From Ixodes scapularis (taxonomy: Eukaryota > Arthropoda > Arachnida > Ixodida > Ixodidae): a stretch of DNA of 64,000 nt. The stretch is taken from the NCBI RefSeq assembly GCF_016920785.2, contig NW_024609837.1, forward strand, positions 37,627,543 to 37,691,542, read 5' to 3'. Below, piece by piece: positions 12,987 through 22,520 of this stretch. Position 1 is the first letter of the stretch; the number at the start of each line of letters is the position of its first letter. The notes beneath the pieces were generated by a model. The model saw only the letters and a program-made list of their open reading frames with translations, did no database searches and was not told where the DNA came from. The position numbers and the translations under genes were made by a program.

Positions 12987-13104
12987 TGAAATATGCACAG
13001 GCAAAGGGTGTGAAATAAGTACAAACAAAGAAAAGAAAAAGAAAAAAAAACTACGAGGGCACCTTAGCTTTTTGCTATAAATGATGTGAGAATGCGTGAG
13101 GACA

Positions 13105-13185
13105 ACCTCTGCTCGAGTTATGTTGCCGCAACGGCTAGCGTGCTAGTAGCATGGAGGGCCTAGGTTCGAAACCAGGCAGAGCATG
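13105..13185 (+). repeat. tRNA-like segment with B-box (possible SINE head)
   Basis: GGTTCGAAACC at 13163-13173 matches the RNA polymerase III B-box consensus. An A-box-like GGCTAGCGTGC lies about 30 bp upstream. The stretch does not fold into a complete tRNA by eye, so it is better regarded as a tRNA-derived SINE head than a tRNA gene. Confidence 0.4.
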
Positions 13186-13510
13186 GTTTTGTGCTCACGT
13201 GTCTAGAAAGATCACGTGACCAGAGTTTTTTTTTTCGGCTTGGTTACGTTACCAGAGAGGCCACGTTACCACAGATGTTTTTTTTTTAATTGTTTTTCGG
13301 TTTGGTTTCGCGACCAGATAAGTAACGTGACCGGAGTTTTTTTGTTTTTATTGTGTTGGGCAAGTTACAAATATATCCGATGGCTTTTTCGCTGATTGAG
13401 CCAGGTAATGCTCGCGCATTAAAAAAGCAGAAAACAGAGATGCTAACAAAATGTCCCTAAGACGACTTGCAGGCGAAAGCCCAAACGCCGATGCATTAAA
13501 GACAGACAAC

Positions 13511-13598
13511 CTTCCTAATGTGCTGAGTCACCCTTCTTAATGTGCTGAGTCGTCCTCCTCAATGTGCTGAGTCATCAACTCAATTCGCTTAGTCATTC
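13511..13598. repeat. 22-bp tandem repeat, about four units
   Basis: AATGTGCTGAGTC recurs three times at 22-23-bp spacing, followed by a diverged AATTCGCTTAGTC unit. It lies inside the candidate MULE. Confidence 0.85.
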
Positions 13599-14552
13599 AT
13601 TGCTTCCAATTCGCCTGAGTGGTCAAGTAAACGTTGTGGTACCTTTCGTGTCGCTGACGTGCTTTCACTCAAGGACTTTGAAGGTCGACTGAACGATGGG
13701 ACATATAAGGCTTTCGCCTTAATAATGCTGAGAAGAAAAATGTTAGAAAAAGAGCAAAAAGTTAAGCTGTGAAGACTTCCACACGGCAGGGGAAATCTCA
13801 CGAACACGGGTTGGATACATCGTTTCTGTCCGGTGACGTAATCAGTGTTCGTGTATGACCCGTGATTTGCTTGGTTTCTGAAGCTACAGATACGCGCGCG
13901 TTGGGCTGTGGAGATTGCATACTGGACACTGAACTTTTATATACCGGAAATCTTTGTTGTTATAAACTAACTATAATTATATATATATACATAATTTTTG
14001 TTACATCATTTTCAATAATTGTAGTAATTGTTTTAATTTGTTCACGTCCCGTCAAAATAGCTTCATCGATATTTTGAAGTCCTTTGTCTTCGAGGAGCTT
14101 GAAGAGACAATTAGGCCTGGCGCAGCATGGCGTGTAAAGTTAGTCATTTTTCCGTTCGCCGTGGCCTAGCACTGGACACACCAGATCTATCGTCTTCAGA
14201 GATCGACGCGCATTCCGACACAAACAGTTCTTCAATCGACTTAATCTCTATTATCCAATTTTCTAAAAATGATTGAGAAACTAACCCACCATCTTACAAT
14301 TCCACCCGACTAACACATCGCGTAATTTTTAAACTTAAAATAAATGATATCGAGAAGCAAGTGTTCGGTAATTTGTGTCAAAAGTGCTTAATCATAAAAA
14401 AGTTCCGTTTCATGGTTTATTTCACGGCATTCGCAAAAATAAAACTCAGCAAAGGAGTTACATATCGCTAGCATAAGCATTTGTGGCTACTCCGTGTTTT
14501 TCAGAAAATCGACGGCCCAAAATAACCCTTCTAGCTTGCACCGGTCATAACG

Positions 14553-14614
14553 GGTTCCGGAAAAAATGTCCCCGGAAAAAACATCCCCGGAAACAAATGT
14601 CCCGGGAAAAAAAG
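14553..14614. repeat. Short CCCCGGAAAA tandem repeat
   Basis: Four diverged units of about 17 bp, each with TCCCCGG or TCCCGGG followed by an A-run (ATGTCCCC, ACATCCCC, ATGTCCC). Confidence 0.8.
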
Positions 14615-14757
14615 GCTCCAGGTGAAAAGTGATTCGGTGAACTCAGTGAATAAGAACTATAAAGCATAAAATAGTAGCGCATCATATTTTAATTCAACAC
14701 GGCAGAAAGCTCAATCTACGACACGGCGTGTTAAAAGAGGGCGCGGCTGGTAGCGTT

Positions 14758-15094
14758 TACGGGAGCCAGAGTTGCGCGTTCATCTCCGTAGCGTCGTCTT
14801 TCCTGCACGGCATGTTGATCCCGCTCGTCACGTGACTGAATTCGGCGAATAGCGGCGCCGCGCTCTATTTGCCGAGATCCGATCACCTGAGGAGCCGGAT
14901 CAAGAGCCATGCAGGAAAGTAGACGTTGCACGCGCGCCGGCGTACATTCCCCTGCTTTTGATCGCGCCGCGCGCTTCGAACGCGCGGCGCCACAATTCGC
15001 CGAATTCAGTCACGTGAGGAGCGGATTCCGCGCGCCGTGCAGGAAAGCCAGCGCTCCGGGGGTGAACGCGCAACTCTGGCTAACTCTACGTTTC
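14758..15094. mobile_element. GC-rich foldback element inside the MULE
   Basis: Left arm about 14758-14863 and right arm about 14974-15094 are inverted copies sharing GCCAGAGTTGCGCGTTCA, TTTCCTGCACGG, TCACGTGACTGAATTCGGCG and GCGGCGCCGCGC. Between them is a third, partial copy of the inner part (GAGGAGCCGGAT, GCAGGAAAG), which makes the structure tripartite. GC content is well above its surroundings. The frames here are arm reflections. Confidence 0.7.
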
Positions 15095-16920
15095 ACCATA
15101 GCCGTTTATTGGGAGAGTTTCTACCTCGTTGGAAAGTTTGGCCAATAGGTGGAGCAAGGGCCGCCGCCAGCGCCGAATACTGTCCCCGCGGTTAGAGCGT
15201 AAACTAAAAGGAGGACACAGCGTCGACCACTCAGCAGACTGCGACATCACAATATTGCAAACGACATTTAAAGCGTGAAATAGAAGCGTTCGATCTCGGC
15301 GTCTCGGTGACAGTTTGCTGTGGGCCGGCTTGGTAGAACAGCGGCTGAGATGAAACTAGCTGAAAGAAAACAGTGTAAAGGCTGGAGCGCGCGAGGTTCG
15401 CAAGAGCGAGCTAAATATAGTTTGTCATGCCATGAACCAGCGTTAATATGTAGGCAGGTTGTTTCTATTTAGCTATAAAGCTGGAACTTATAGACAATGT
15501 TTCAAACGTGCGGAATGGGGACTGTGCAGTGCCAACGCTGCGCTGCCCTCGTGGCGAAGTTTGGACTATAATAATAAATGTCTTTATTTTGCCAACAGTT
15601 TACAGTTGGAAGGTGAAAAGGAAAAAAAAGCTGTAACACAGCTTGACTCTTTCTTCGAAAGGAACTCTTTCTTAAAAAAAAATTGTTTTATTCATTTTTA
15701 GCGATCTAGATGTCGTCATGACACGCACCAGCTCGTTTTTTACGCGTTCGCTTGGTGTTGGCGGGAGGATCCGAACAATATGGTCCCGGACAAAATGGTA
15801 ACAATCGTCACCGCGCCTGTAAATCGTCCCTAGGCTGAGAAGCAACCACACGCGCCCACGTGGTCCAGATCGAGAGTCGTCATAATAAACAGTCAAAAAT
15901 CTATTTTGCTGTCCTAGTCGTGTCGTGGAAGTGCCGCCAAAAATCTTAAAATGACATACTCAGTTATTTCGATGCTATGCGTCGAATTAGTCACAACTCT
16001 TCCGCTATTGTCGTCCGCAGCCACGTGGTTTTCGTATTTGAGGTGCGCTACAAGAAACAAAAAGTGAAACCTTTGAGTCGGCAGAAGGTAAAACGTTGCA
16101 GACCAGAAAAAAGAAAATTTTGGCGGGTGGACTTAAACGTGAACTACTTTCGATGGAGTATACCGCAAGCAAAATTATGCTTTCCCGCATACTGGAAGTG
16201 GGCGTGGCGAAATTCAAGATGGCAGAGCCGTCGTGAAAGAGATGGAGGCAAAGAGGCGTGGCACAATCGGGGTTTGCAATCCCAGTTGCAATTATCAGAT
16301 CCCGTTGGCTTTATGAGGTTGAACACCATAGCCGTCACTTCTGTTGCGATTGTATAGCTTATCTATTTCCCTCAAGTTTGCACAAAGAAGCTTTGTCGCT
16401 TGGAGAAAAAAGGTTCAAACCTTTTAGCGCTGGGACGCCGCTTGTGTTTGTATTCATATAAAAAAGCTTCGGAACCTCGGAACGAGGATTGTTGTATGTC
16501 CGGGCTGTTGGTTCTTCCGGGTGAGGAAAAGTTCGGCCTTAACTTTGCGTTTCTTTGTTCAAACTGTCACCTATCACTTGAACGATAAGGGCTGTCCCAT
16601 ATTCCTTTTGTTTGTTTTCGAAACAGGAGCTACGCCCCTGGGTTTTCTGGCAGAGGTAATTTTTCTGATACTTTGATGAAACAAGGTTTTTCGTGTTTTA
16701 TTTTATTCCTCTTCTCTATTTTCTGGTTTGTGGGGCTGGTTACACCTCGTGCTGAGTGTTGTCGTTCGCTTTGACCATACTCAATAACGACCACCGCCAG
16801 CTTCATTGCCGAACCGTGAGTGAAACCCTCCACTGCTATGTCGCGAAACTTTGGATTGCCTTCGTTTGTACCATCGAATCACCGTTCCAAGTGGCCGGTT
16901 ATTCAGTATCAAAGTCGTTG
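15095..16920. other. Upstream region of the MULE transposase, no gene recognised
   Basis: Any promoter or first exon for the transposase should lie here. A 126-codon open frame at 15977-16357 has no recognisable domain and I do not call it. GTGAGT at 16816-16821 would serve as a 5' splice site, and the TTTTCTTTCAAG ending at 16954 as an acceptor. The only frame joining there has a TGA just upstream and no ATG, so an upstream exon is not supported. Confidence 0.45.
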
Positions 16921-16936
16921 ATGGGCCAACGTCGTC

Positions 16937-17812
16937 TTGGAGTTTTCTTTCAAGGGAGTGAATCCTAGAAACCCCGAAGTCAAGTACTACAGGTGCCTCA
17001 GCTGCCACCGACTCAGCAAAAAGAAAGATTCTGGCGAGAAGATTCCCATAGCACACCTGACCCTTGAAAATGGAGCAATGATGACGGACCCGGACTACCC
17101 AGCCACACCCCACAGCTGCCACCCGGAAATTGACGCGCCAGTGGCGAAAGTACTTGCAAATCGCTTTATGATGGAAGTACGGACAGAGATCAGACAGAAC
17201 CGAAAGCGCCCGCGAGAGTCCTTCGATAATGCAGTGCTGTCTGTTGAAGAAAGGTTCAGCGAGCAAACCTCTGAAGTTCAGGAGGCCGTTAGAGGTGAAA
17301 TGGTGACTGGTTACGGCTTCGCATCAAAACGCCGCGCTTTATCAAGAAATCGCCAATTCTCCGTGCTCAAAGGCAACACAGTTGACACAATTCTCCCAGA
17401 GCTGCAGATCACCAAGGACCTGAGACCCTTCCTCCAGCTTCAAGAAAACACCGACGGTCGGCGGATGCTAATATTTTTCGCCGACAAAGACGTGGATGCT
17501 CTACAGAACGCCCAGTATGTGCTAGGAGACGGCAACTTTAAGTACAACTCAAAGGAGTTCCACAACCCGGGCCAGCTCTACACACTCCATGCGGTCGTAA
17601 ACGGCGAAGCGCAGCCAATCGTGTACGCGCTCATGCAGGCATTGGATGTACGTGCGTACGAGGTGCTACTAACATGTTTGAAGGATGCCATGATACGAAG
17701 GTTTGGGATCATTGGGGCCCTTGCGACCACTACAACTTGGATCTTCGACTACGAGGCAGCGGTGATCATCGCAACAAAGAACGTGTTTAGCACGACCTCT
17801 AGCACACCAAAG
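16937..17812 (+). CDS. MULE transposase, exon A (zinc-finger and first two DDE residues)
   Basis: Encodes the N-terminal part of a Mutator-like transposase with a FLYWCH-like zinc-binding region (Cys20, Cys23, then His59/Cys61/His62 counting from 16937). The catalytic core follows. LGDGNFKY supplies the first Asp (residue 198) and WIFDYEAA the second (271). The exon ends at AAG|GTTAGT in phase 0 at 17812. The 5' end is unsettled. An in-frame TGA lies at 16919-16921, and the first in-frame ATG is only at codon 48 (17078). A +1 frame opens with ATG at 16921 and runs MGQRRLG before stopping, which looks like a 1-nt frameshift near 16937. The start given here is the first base of a TTG codon, not a proven initiator. 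Product length with exon B is 485 residues, slightly short for the family. Confidence 0.8.
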
Positions 17813-18422
17813 GTTAGTCTTTTCTTTTGCTCTAACGTAAAAAAGAAGCACCCTTGTATTTCTGCATAGATTTAAAACAGCATTAGAGAGTCAGTGCATT
17901 ACTCGGAGCGAGATAATTGTTGGTACTTTAACAGTACCACTAATCGAAGCGGCAGCGGTAAACAAAGCGGTCAGGCGCATTCACACTTGCTGCGAGGCGC
18001 CAATATGAATGCGTCTTAAAGCGGACGGCTTAAAGCGGACACCGGTCAGCAAAGTATCAAATTAATTGCATTGTTGGACTACAGTGAAAACGTCGAATTT
18101 TGACTGCCCCCCCCCCCCCCTGTTTTTTTATCTACTACTTTTTTTTCTTTATTATTTCTTCCGGTGGCCACCTTAGTAATATTTAAGTGCCAAGTATGCT
18201 GCTTCATTCTGGTTAATATTTAAAATTATGCACTGGTATTTTTGGTTGTTTCTATCTCATCTATCGCGCTTCCTACCTTCCGTTGATTGGTGATACAGGT
18301 ACGCAGGATAGCTTTTTAATGAATGCTTGAAAAGTGAAAACTACCGTTACATTTTGAATGTAGCACCATTAAATTTTAAATATAAGCATGAAGTAATCTG
18401 TGATGGTCTTTATTTTTTTCAG
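17813..18422 (+). other. Intron of the MULE transposase gene
   Basis: A 610-bp intron with consensus borders: GTTAGT at the 5' end, TTTTTTTCAG at the 3' end. Both flanking exons are phase 0, and joining them puts the second catalytic Asp and the conserved Cys-x2-His segment at the spacing expected in MULE transposases. A pure C tract lies at about 18107-18120. The intron has stops in all frames. Confidence 0.85.
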
Positions 18423-19004
18423 ATCAGGGGTTGTGCTTTTCATTTCGCAAAAGCCATCAACACGAAGCGAGACGAGCTCGGCCTCAGGGGCCTCTGCAAC
18501 AGCGACACAGCGGTCAACGAGTGGCTGCGGAGGGTGCGCCACCTGCCGTTCATCCCAGACAACTTCCGCCTGGAATTCGCTGCGGATTTGATCGCAACGA
18601 GACCACCGCTGGCACCACTAGACGCTGGGCGGCTGCAGCAGTTTGCGAATTACGTAGACGGGTTTTGGTTGTCAAGCCCAGTAGTGAAGGATGTTTGGGG
18701 GCAATTTGGGGCACAGGGTCCCCGCACCACTAATATGGTCGAGGGGTGGCATAATGGCCTCCACGGTCGGCTGAGCGCCTACCATCCAGCCCTGGCTGAA
18801 CTCATTCAGTTCATTCAAGTTTCCCAGTTCACGTCGCAGAACCGAATTCAGGCCCTCTTGAGGGACCCCCTTGCTGTGGCATCGGCACCATCGAGACAAG
18901 TCCGGGAAAGGAACGAGAAGCTGCGAGAGGAGATGGCCCTCTTCTCGTTCCTATGTTTCAGCAACGGCCCCAACCTTCCAAGACATTATAAATTATCTAG
19001 ATAG
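18423..19004 (+). CDS. MULE transposase, exon B (Cys-His motif and catalytic Glu)
   Basis: Continues directly from exon A in phase 0. IRGCAFHFAKAI carries the Cys and His that follow the second Asp in MULE transposases (residues 296 and 299 of the joined protein). TTNMVEGWHNGL carries the third catalytic acid, Glu399, with the downstream His402. The frame is open to the TAG at 19002-19004, without frameshift or stop, for 193 codons. With exon A, all three DDE residues are present, so this copy may have been active recently. The C-terminus is charged and lacks further motifs that I recognise. Codon usage is GC-richer than the surrounding DNA. Confidence 0.85.
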   Translation: MRGCAFHFAKAINTKRDELGLRGLCNSDTAVNEWLRRVRHLPFIPDNFRLEFAADLIATRPPLAPLDAGRLQQFANYVDGFWLSSPVVKDVWGQFGAQGPRTTNMVEGWHNGLHGRLSAYHPALAELIQFIQVSQFTSQNRIQALLRDPLAVASAPSRQVRERNEKLREEMALFSFLCFSNGPNLPRHYKLSR

Positions 19005-19144
19005 AGTTGCCGCGTTCGGGCTCCTCGTGCAGTAATTACGAACAGTTCAAAATATAAGATGTCTGTGCATATGTACTTAAGTTGTTTCCTTCTCAACCCT
19101 GTGCCTCTGTTCGTCGAATATCTGTAACTGTGCGTTTCTGTTTC

Positions 19145-19150
19145 AATAAA
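19145..19150 (+). terminator. AATAAA poly(A) signal
   Basis: Canonical AATAAA about 140 bp after the transposase stop codon. Confidence 0.6.
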
Positions 19151-20030
19151 CATTTCTCATAACACCTTGGTAACGTAAAATAACGCCTAAACAGTACCTA
19201 ACCGACAAGTTATGCCTGCCTTGTCGGACATACTAGGCCGAGACTGAATTATTTTACTTTACAGGGACCAAGAAACTCGTATGCTCTGTTACGCATTGAA
19301 AGAAAATTAATTATGTTTTGGGGACTATAGCATTCGGCAACCATTTAAAGGAGCGCCTATCGGTACCTATGATTGCAAGTATTTTTAATAGAGCATACGA
19401 GAAGCCGGGACTGGACAAAGTTACCCAGGGAAGTATTTGCGAATACAAATACTGAGATACATTAAAGGGAAGGCTAAACGCGAAATGCTGAGGTACATTT
19501 GTATTTTAGATGAAGGGAATTTGATAGCCACTTCTGTAGAAATGGCATAAATGTGTTTTATAACCGAGAAACGGGAAGACAGATACTAAGTTCTACAAGT
19601 CCAAAAGATGTCGTCAGGCACTATCCAATATTTAACACTCAAATACATACTGTAAATGACTTAAATTTCGCAAGGACCTAATTTTCGCGGGTCGCCTTCA
19701 ATTCGCGAAAAAGAAGTACCGCGAACTATTCCGGTAAAATGGAAACACATTGGAGACTATATTGAGATCCCCCCGCGTCACGGAAATTAGAACCCGCGTA
19801 TTATTCCAAAACTTCAGCTTTCACCTAAATCGCGAAATAGTGAGCCCGCAAAAAGTAAGTCGTTTACAGTATACGTTGTTGAAAATAGTATATGTCTACT
19901 TGTCACCAATAGCTATGTAGCAGTTGTATTGTCCCAAATCATTCAAATAGGTCAAACAGTCAGAAACTGTCACAAGCAGCCATTAATAGCAATATAATTA
20001 TAAACAGAGAAGATAAAACATAAGGCTCGA
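19151..20030. other. 3' flank inside the candidate MULE
   Basis: AT-rich, no open frame of note. It includes TTAAAGG words near 19346 and 19464 and a segment rich in CGCGAAA/TTTCGCG words (19670-19860). Confidence 0.5.
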
Positions 20031-20250
20031 TGGACCTCTTGACGCGTTGGACCTCTTGACGCGTTGGACCTCTTGACGCGTTGGACCTCTTGACACAAAT
20101 TGGACCTTTTGACTCGTTGGACCTCTTGACGCGTTGGACCTCTTGACTCGAATTGGACCTTTTGACTCGTTGGACCTCTTGACTCGGCTGTCACGTGGCT
20201 ATTGGACCTCTTGACTCGTTGGACCTTTTGACTCGTTGGACCTCTTGACC
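20031..20250. repeat. Right array of the 17-bp repeat
   Basis: Twelve units of (T)TGGACCTCTTGAC plus a 2-3-bp CG-type spacer, all in one orientation, with two interruptions (ACAAA near 20096 and a 14-bp CTGTCACGTGGC segment near 20187). Some units carry CTTTTGAC instead of CTCTTGAC. The last unit ends at GACC, then ATAAGCG, then the 9-bp duplication. Confidence 0.93.
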
Positions 20251-20257
20251 ATAAGCG

Positions 20258-20266
20258 TGACCGCCC
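20258..20266. repeat. Right copy of 9-bp target duplication (TGACCGCCC)
   Basis: Exact match to 12717-12725. Confidence 0.65.
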
Positions 20267-20540
20267 CACCTTTCATCTGTTGGGGAAGGGAAGGGGGGGG
20301 GGAAGAGCTGGTGCTCGTAAATAAGTAATAAATACTGTTCCCGCTGTCTTTAGTTTTCTATCTTATCGCCGCGTCGTCTTTGTTATATCTGAACATTTCT
20401 ACTCAAACTCTTCCGTGTTTGTAGAGGCGTGGTAAAAAAAAACAAAAAAAAAAACACTTAACTCAAGCAGCGCCTTTTAACCGAGCAGAAACTACCGCTT
20501 CATTAATGAGATCTGATTCGGTAAGTATAAGCGTCAGCAA

Positions 20541-20815
20541 GAACATAAACACGAAAACACAAAGAATAGAAAGGGACATAAACGCCGCTGACTGACAACT
20601 AGCCTATAAGTCCTATTCTTCGTCTTCTGTCTTTATTACAATAACGTGGTTCCTGCGAAAGATCTCTGAAAAGGAAGTACTTAGGGTTAAAGACGAGGAA
20701 GAATTAATTTAACCTAGTTGTTAGCCAACGGTGTGTACATTCCTATCTCTCCTTCGTGTTTTTCGTGTTTATGTACTAGCCAATGCTCATATTTAACATG
20801 TACCAACTGGCTTCA
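20541..20815 (+). mobile_element. Penelope pLTR-derived foldback fragment
   Basis: The right part (20713-20815) reads TAGTTGTTAGCC, GGTGTGTACAT, CGTGTTTTTCGTGTTTATGT, ending in ACCAACTGG. It parallels the terminal part of the Penelope repeats at 32020-32110 and 35150-35220 (TAGTTGATAGTCAGCGGTGTG through GCCAACTAGC). The left part (20541-20602) is an inverted, diverged copy of 20715-20775. This is a 3' end fragment of a Penelope-like element with a snapped-back second copy. Confidence 0.55.
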
Positions 20816-21902
20816 CCTACGACTGCTAGACCTGATTCGTGAGTAAGGCCCAGATAGTGCGGTCACATCATATTGTGGTTTCGACAGGCGAACGGTAAGC
20901 CTTGTTCGGACTGATGAAATGTCTTACGAAAGACGCTCAGCAGCCGCTCTCTGACACGTGTTTCTTCCCTCGTATGGCGATTCTTTCACGCTGGTCATAC
21001 ACAAATTATCTCTACACACGTTTGAAGCATACATAAGTATGAAGCAGACATGCCGCGAGCATCTTTGTGGGGCGTCTGAAGGTTATTCTGTCACCATGTC
21101 TGCAGCGTTCAACGCGACTTTTATATGAATGTTTGAACAGTGTGGCTGCGGCTCGGGATTGTCTAAAGACGACATACGGCGTCTGGCGTCTGCGCTGTGC
21201 AATGCGCGACACGCAGCGGAGTAAAACAAAATCATAATTTTTCTGTTTTAAAAAACAACAACAACATAAATCAGATTTATTGCAGTTCAATCAAATATAT
21301 TCGATTTAGATCAATTTAATTTTACTCAAATCAAAGTACTTAGCTTGAAAATAGCAATTCTTCAAAACTAGCTATATAATCTTTTTTTAGCATTGCAGGT
21401 TGGTCGATCGATTCGTCCGGTCACTGATAAGAATGCGGATCAAATGATTACTGTCATTGTAGAGTACAGTTTATTTAACAACTTTTTATTGCTGGAACTT
21501 TCGCCATACTAGAACGAAAAGCTTAATTTGTTTTGTTATTTCCAAAATGATTGTTTGATTTTCTTTTAAAGTTTTAACTTGATTGCAACTGGACAATGTA
21601 CTCTTCTAGTTTTTCATTCTTTCTTTTTGGTTCTGATTTCTTGAAAGACGTCACGTAGCTGACGAAAAAAGTGGAAGGTAGAAATCAAGCCCAAACCTTA
21701 GATTTGCTCAAAAGATCCCTTCACTTTGCTCTTGTTCAGCCTTGTATAAGTATTTCTTGCTTGATGCTTCTTTGATTTAAAGTCAAAACAAATGCACATA
21801 GCAGGCATGAAATGACCAACAAACGGTAAGTATGAAAGGGAAAGGTTGAATTTAAATCATCATCTCTCGGATATTTGCGCCGTAACCTCAAACTTGCTAC
21901 AC
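20816..21902. other. Intergenic DNA, no gene recognised
   Basis: AT-rich sequence with no recognisable coding domain or repeat end. Confidence 0.5.
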
Positions 21903-21944
21903 CCTCCGTAAAACGACCAGCGTATGCTGGTCGTTTTACGGAGG
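21903..21944. repeat. Perfect 19-bp hairpin at the 5' end of a truncated LINE
   Basis: Exact inverted arms at 21903-21921 and 21926-21944 with a 4-nt loop (GTAT). The right arm is continuous with the LINE reading frame that follows; the left arm is its inverted copy. Confidence 0.9.
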
Positions 21945-22520
21945 TCTTATAAGGTCAAAGCTAGAATACGCCTCATCTATATGGTCTCCATGGCAGTCCT
22001 ACTTCGCAAATAATCTAGAATCCGTCCGAAACAGAGCCCTTTCTTTTATTTACAGCAACTACTCACCATATACCAGCATATCAGGATTACGCCAAGCACC
22101 TAACCTTCAATCACTTTACCCTCACCGCCGAGTATCACGCCTCTCTCTTCTCCATCGAATTTTTTATCGCAATAGCCACCCGAAAGAACCACGGCTATTA
22201 CCTCCCCATCGTATTTTCCCGCGTCTAGATCGCCTATATAAATTACGTCCAATTCGATCATCAACTGTTTCTCACCAGACTTCCACACTACCATTGGCCA
22301 TCGAGGATTGGAATTCACTACATCACAATATCGTTTCTATTAATGATACTACTACATTTTTTGAAGCTATTACCCTCTCTTTATCTAACCTACCTAACTA
22401 CCTTACAATGTTATAATATTGTTTAGTGTTCCATACTTTTCTTTTGTCCTATTGCACCCCCCCCCCTCTCCCCTTGTGTAATGCCCCACGGGCCCTCCAG
22501 GAAAATAATGATGATGATGA
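21926..22520 (+). mobile_element. 5'-truncated LINE, C-terminus of ORF2 plus 3' tail
   Basis: One frame is open from before 21946 to the TAA at 22414-22416 and begins with LIRSKLEYASSIWSPWQ. That is the LVRSKLEYAS-type block found just after the reverse transcriptase core in CR1/Jockey-group LINE ORF2. It continues through RNRALSFIYSNYS, RLSLLHRIFYRN and AIEDWNSL, the usual C-terminal landmarks of these elements. After the stop come a C-tract, TGTAATGCCCCACGGGCCC and a short ATG repeat tail (to about 22520), as expected for a LINE 3' end. All upstream domains are missing, so this is a dead 5'-truncated copy. Its C-terminal frame is uninterrupted, so the insertion is probably young. Confidence 0.75.

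Larger units (their letters stand above)
12726..20257 (+). mobile_element. Candidate Mutator-like (MULE) transposon with tandem-repeat termini
   Basis: A 7532-bp unit. Both ends are arrays of a 17-bp repeat in inverted orientation relative to each other (GTCAAGAGGTCC on the left, GGACCTCTTGAC on the right). It is flanked by an exact 9-bp direct repeat and contains a two-exon MULE-type transposase gene near the right end. The outermost 8-9 bases inside the duplications do not match each other as inverted repeats, which is a weak point. The left 4 kb contains secondary material: a B-box-like segment, 22-bp tandem repeats and a foldback. MULE assignment of the gene is firm. That the arrays are its termini is inference from the 9-bp duplication and orientation. 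Confidence 0.62.

Noticed and set aside
12735..13028. 97-codon minus frame rich in RGPTSQEV words
   Set aside because: It is the 17-bp repeat array read in frame; the same happens at 19970-20269.
14731..15148. Two opposite-strand frames at the MULE-internal foldback
   Set aside because: They are reflections of the two inverted arms.
15977..16357. 126-codon frame upstream of the MULE transposase as an accessory protein
   Set aside because: No motif, no conservation visible, and shorter overlapping frames on both strands.
20904..20940. CTGATGA and GAAA near 20910 as a hammerhead ribozyme
   Set aside because: The intervening ten bases cannot form stem II.
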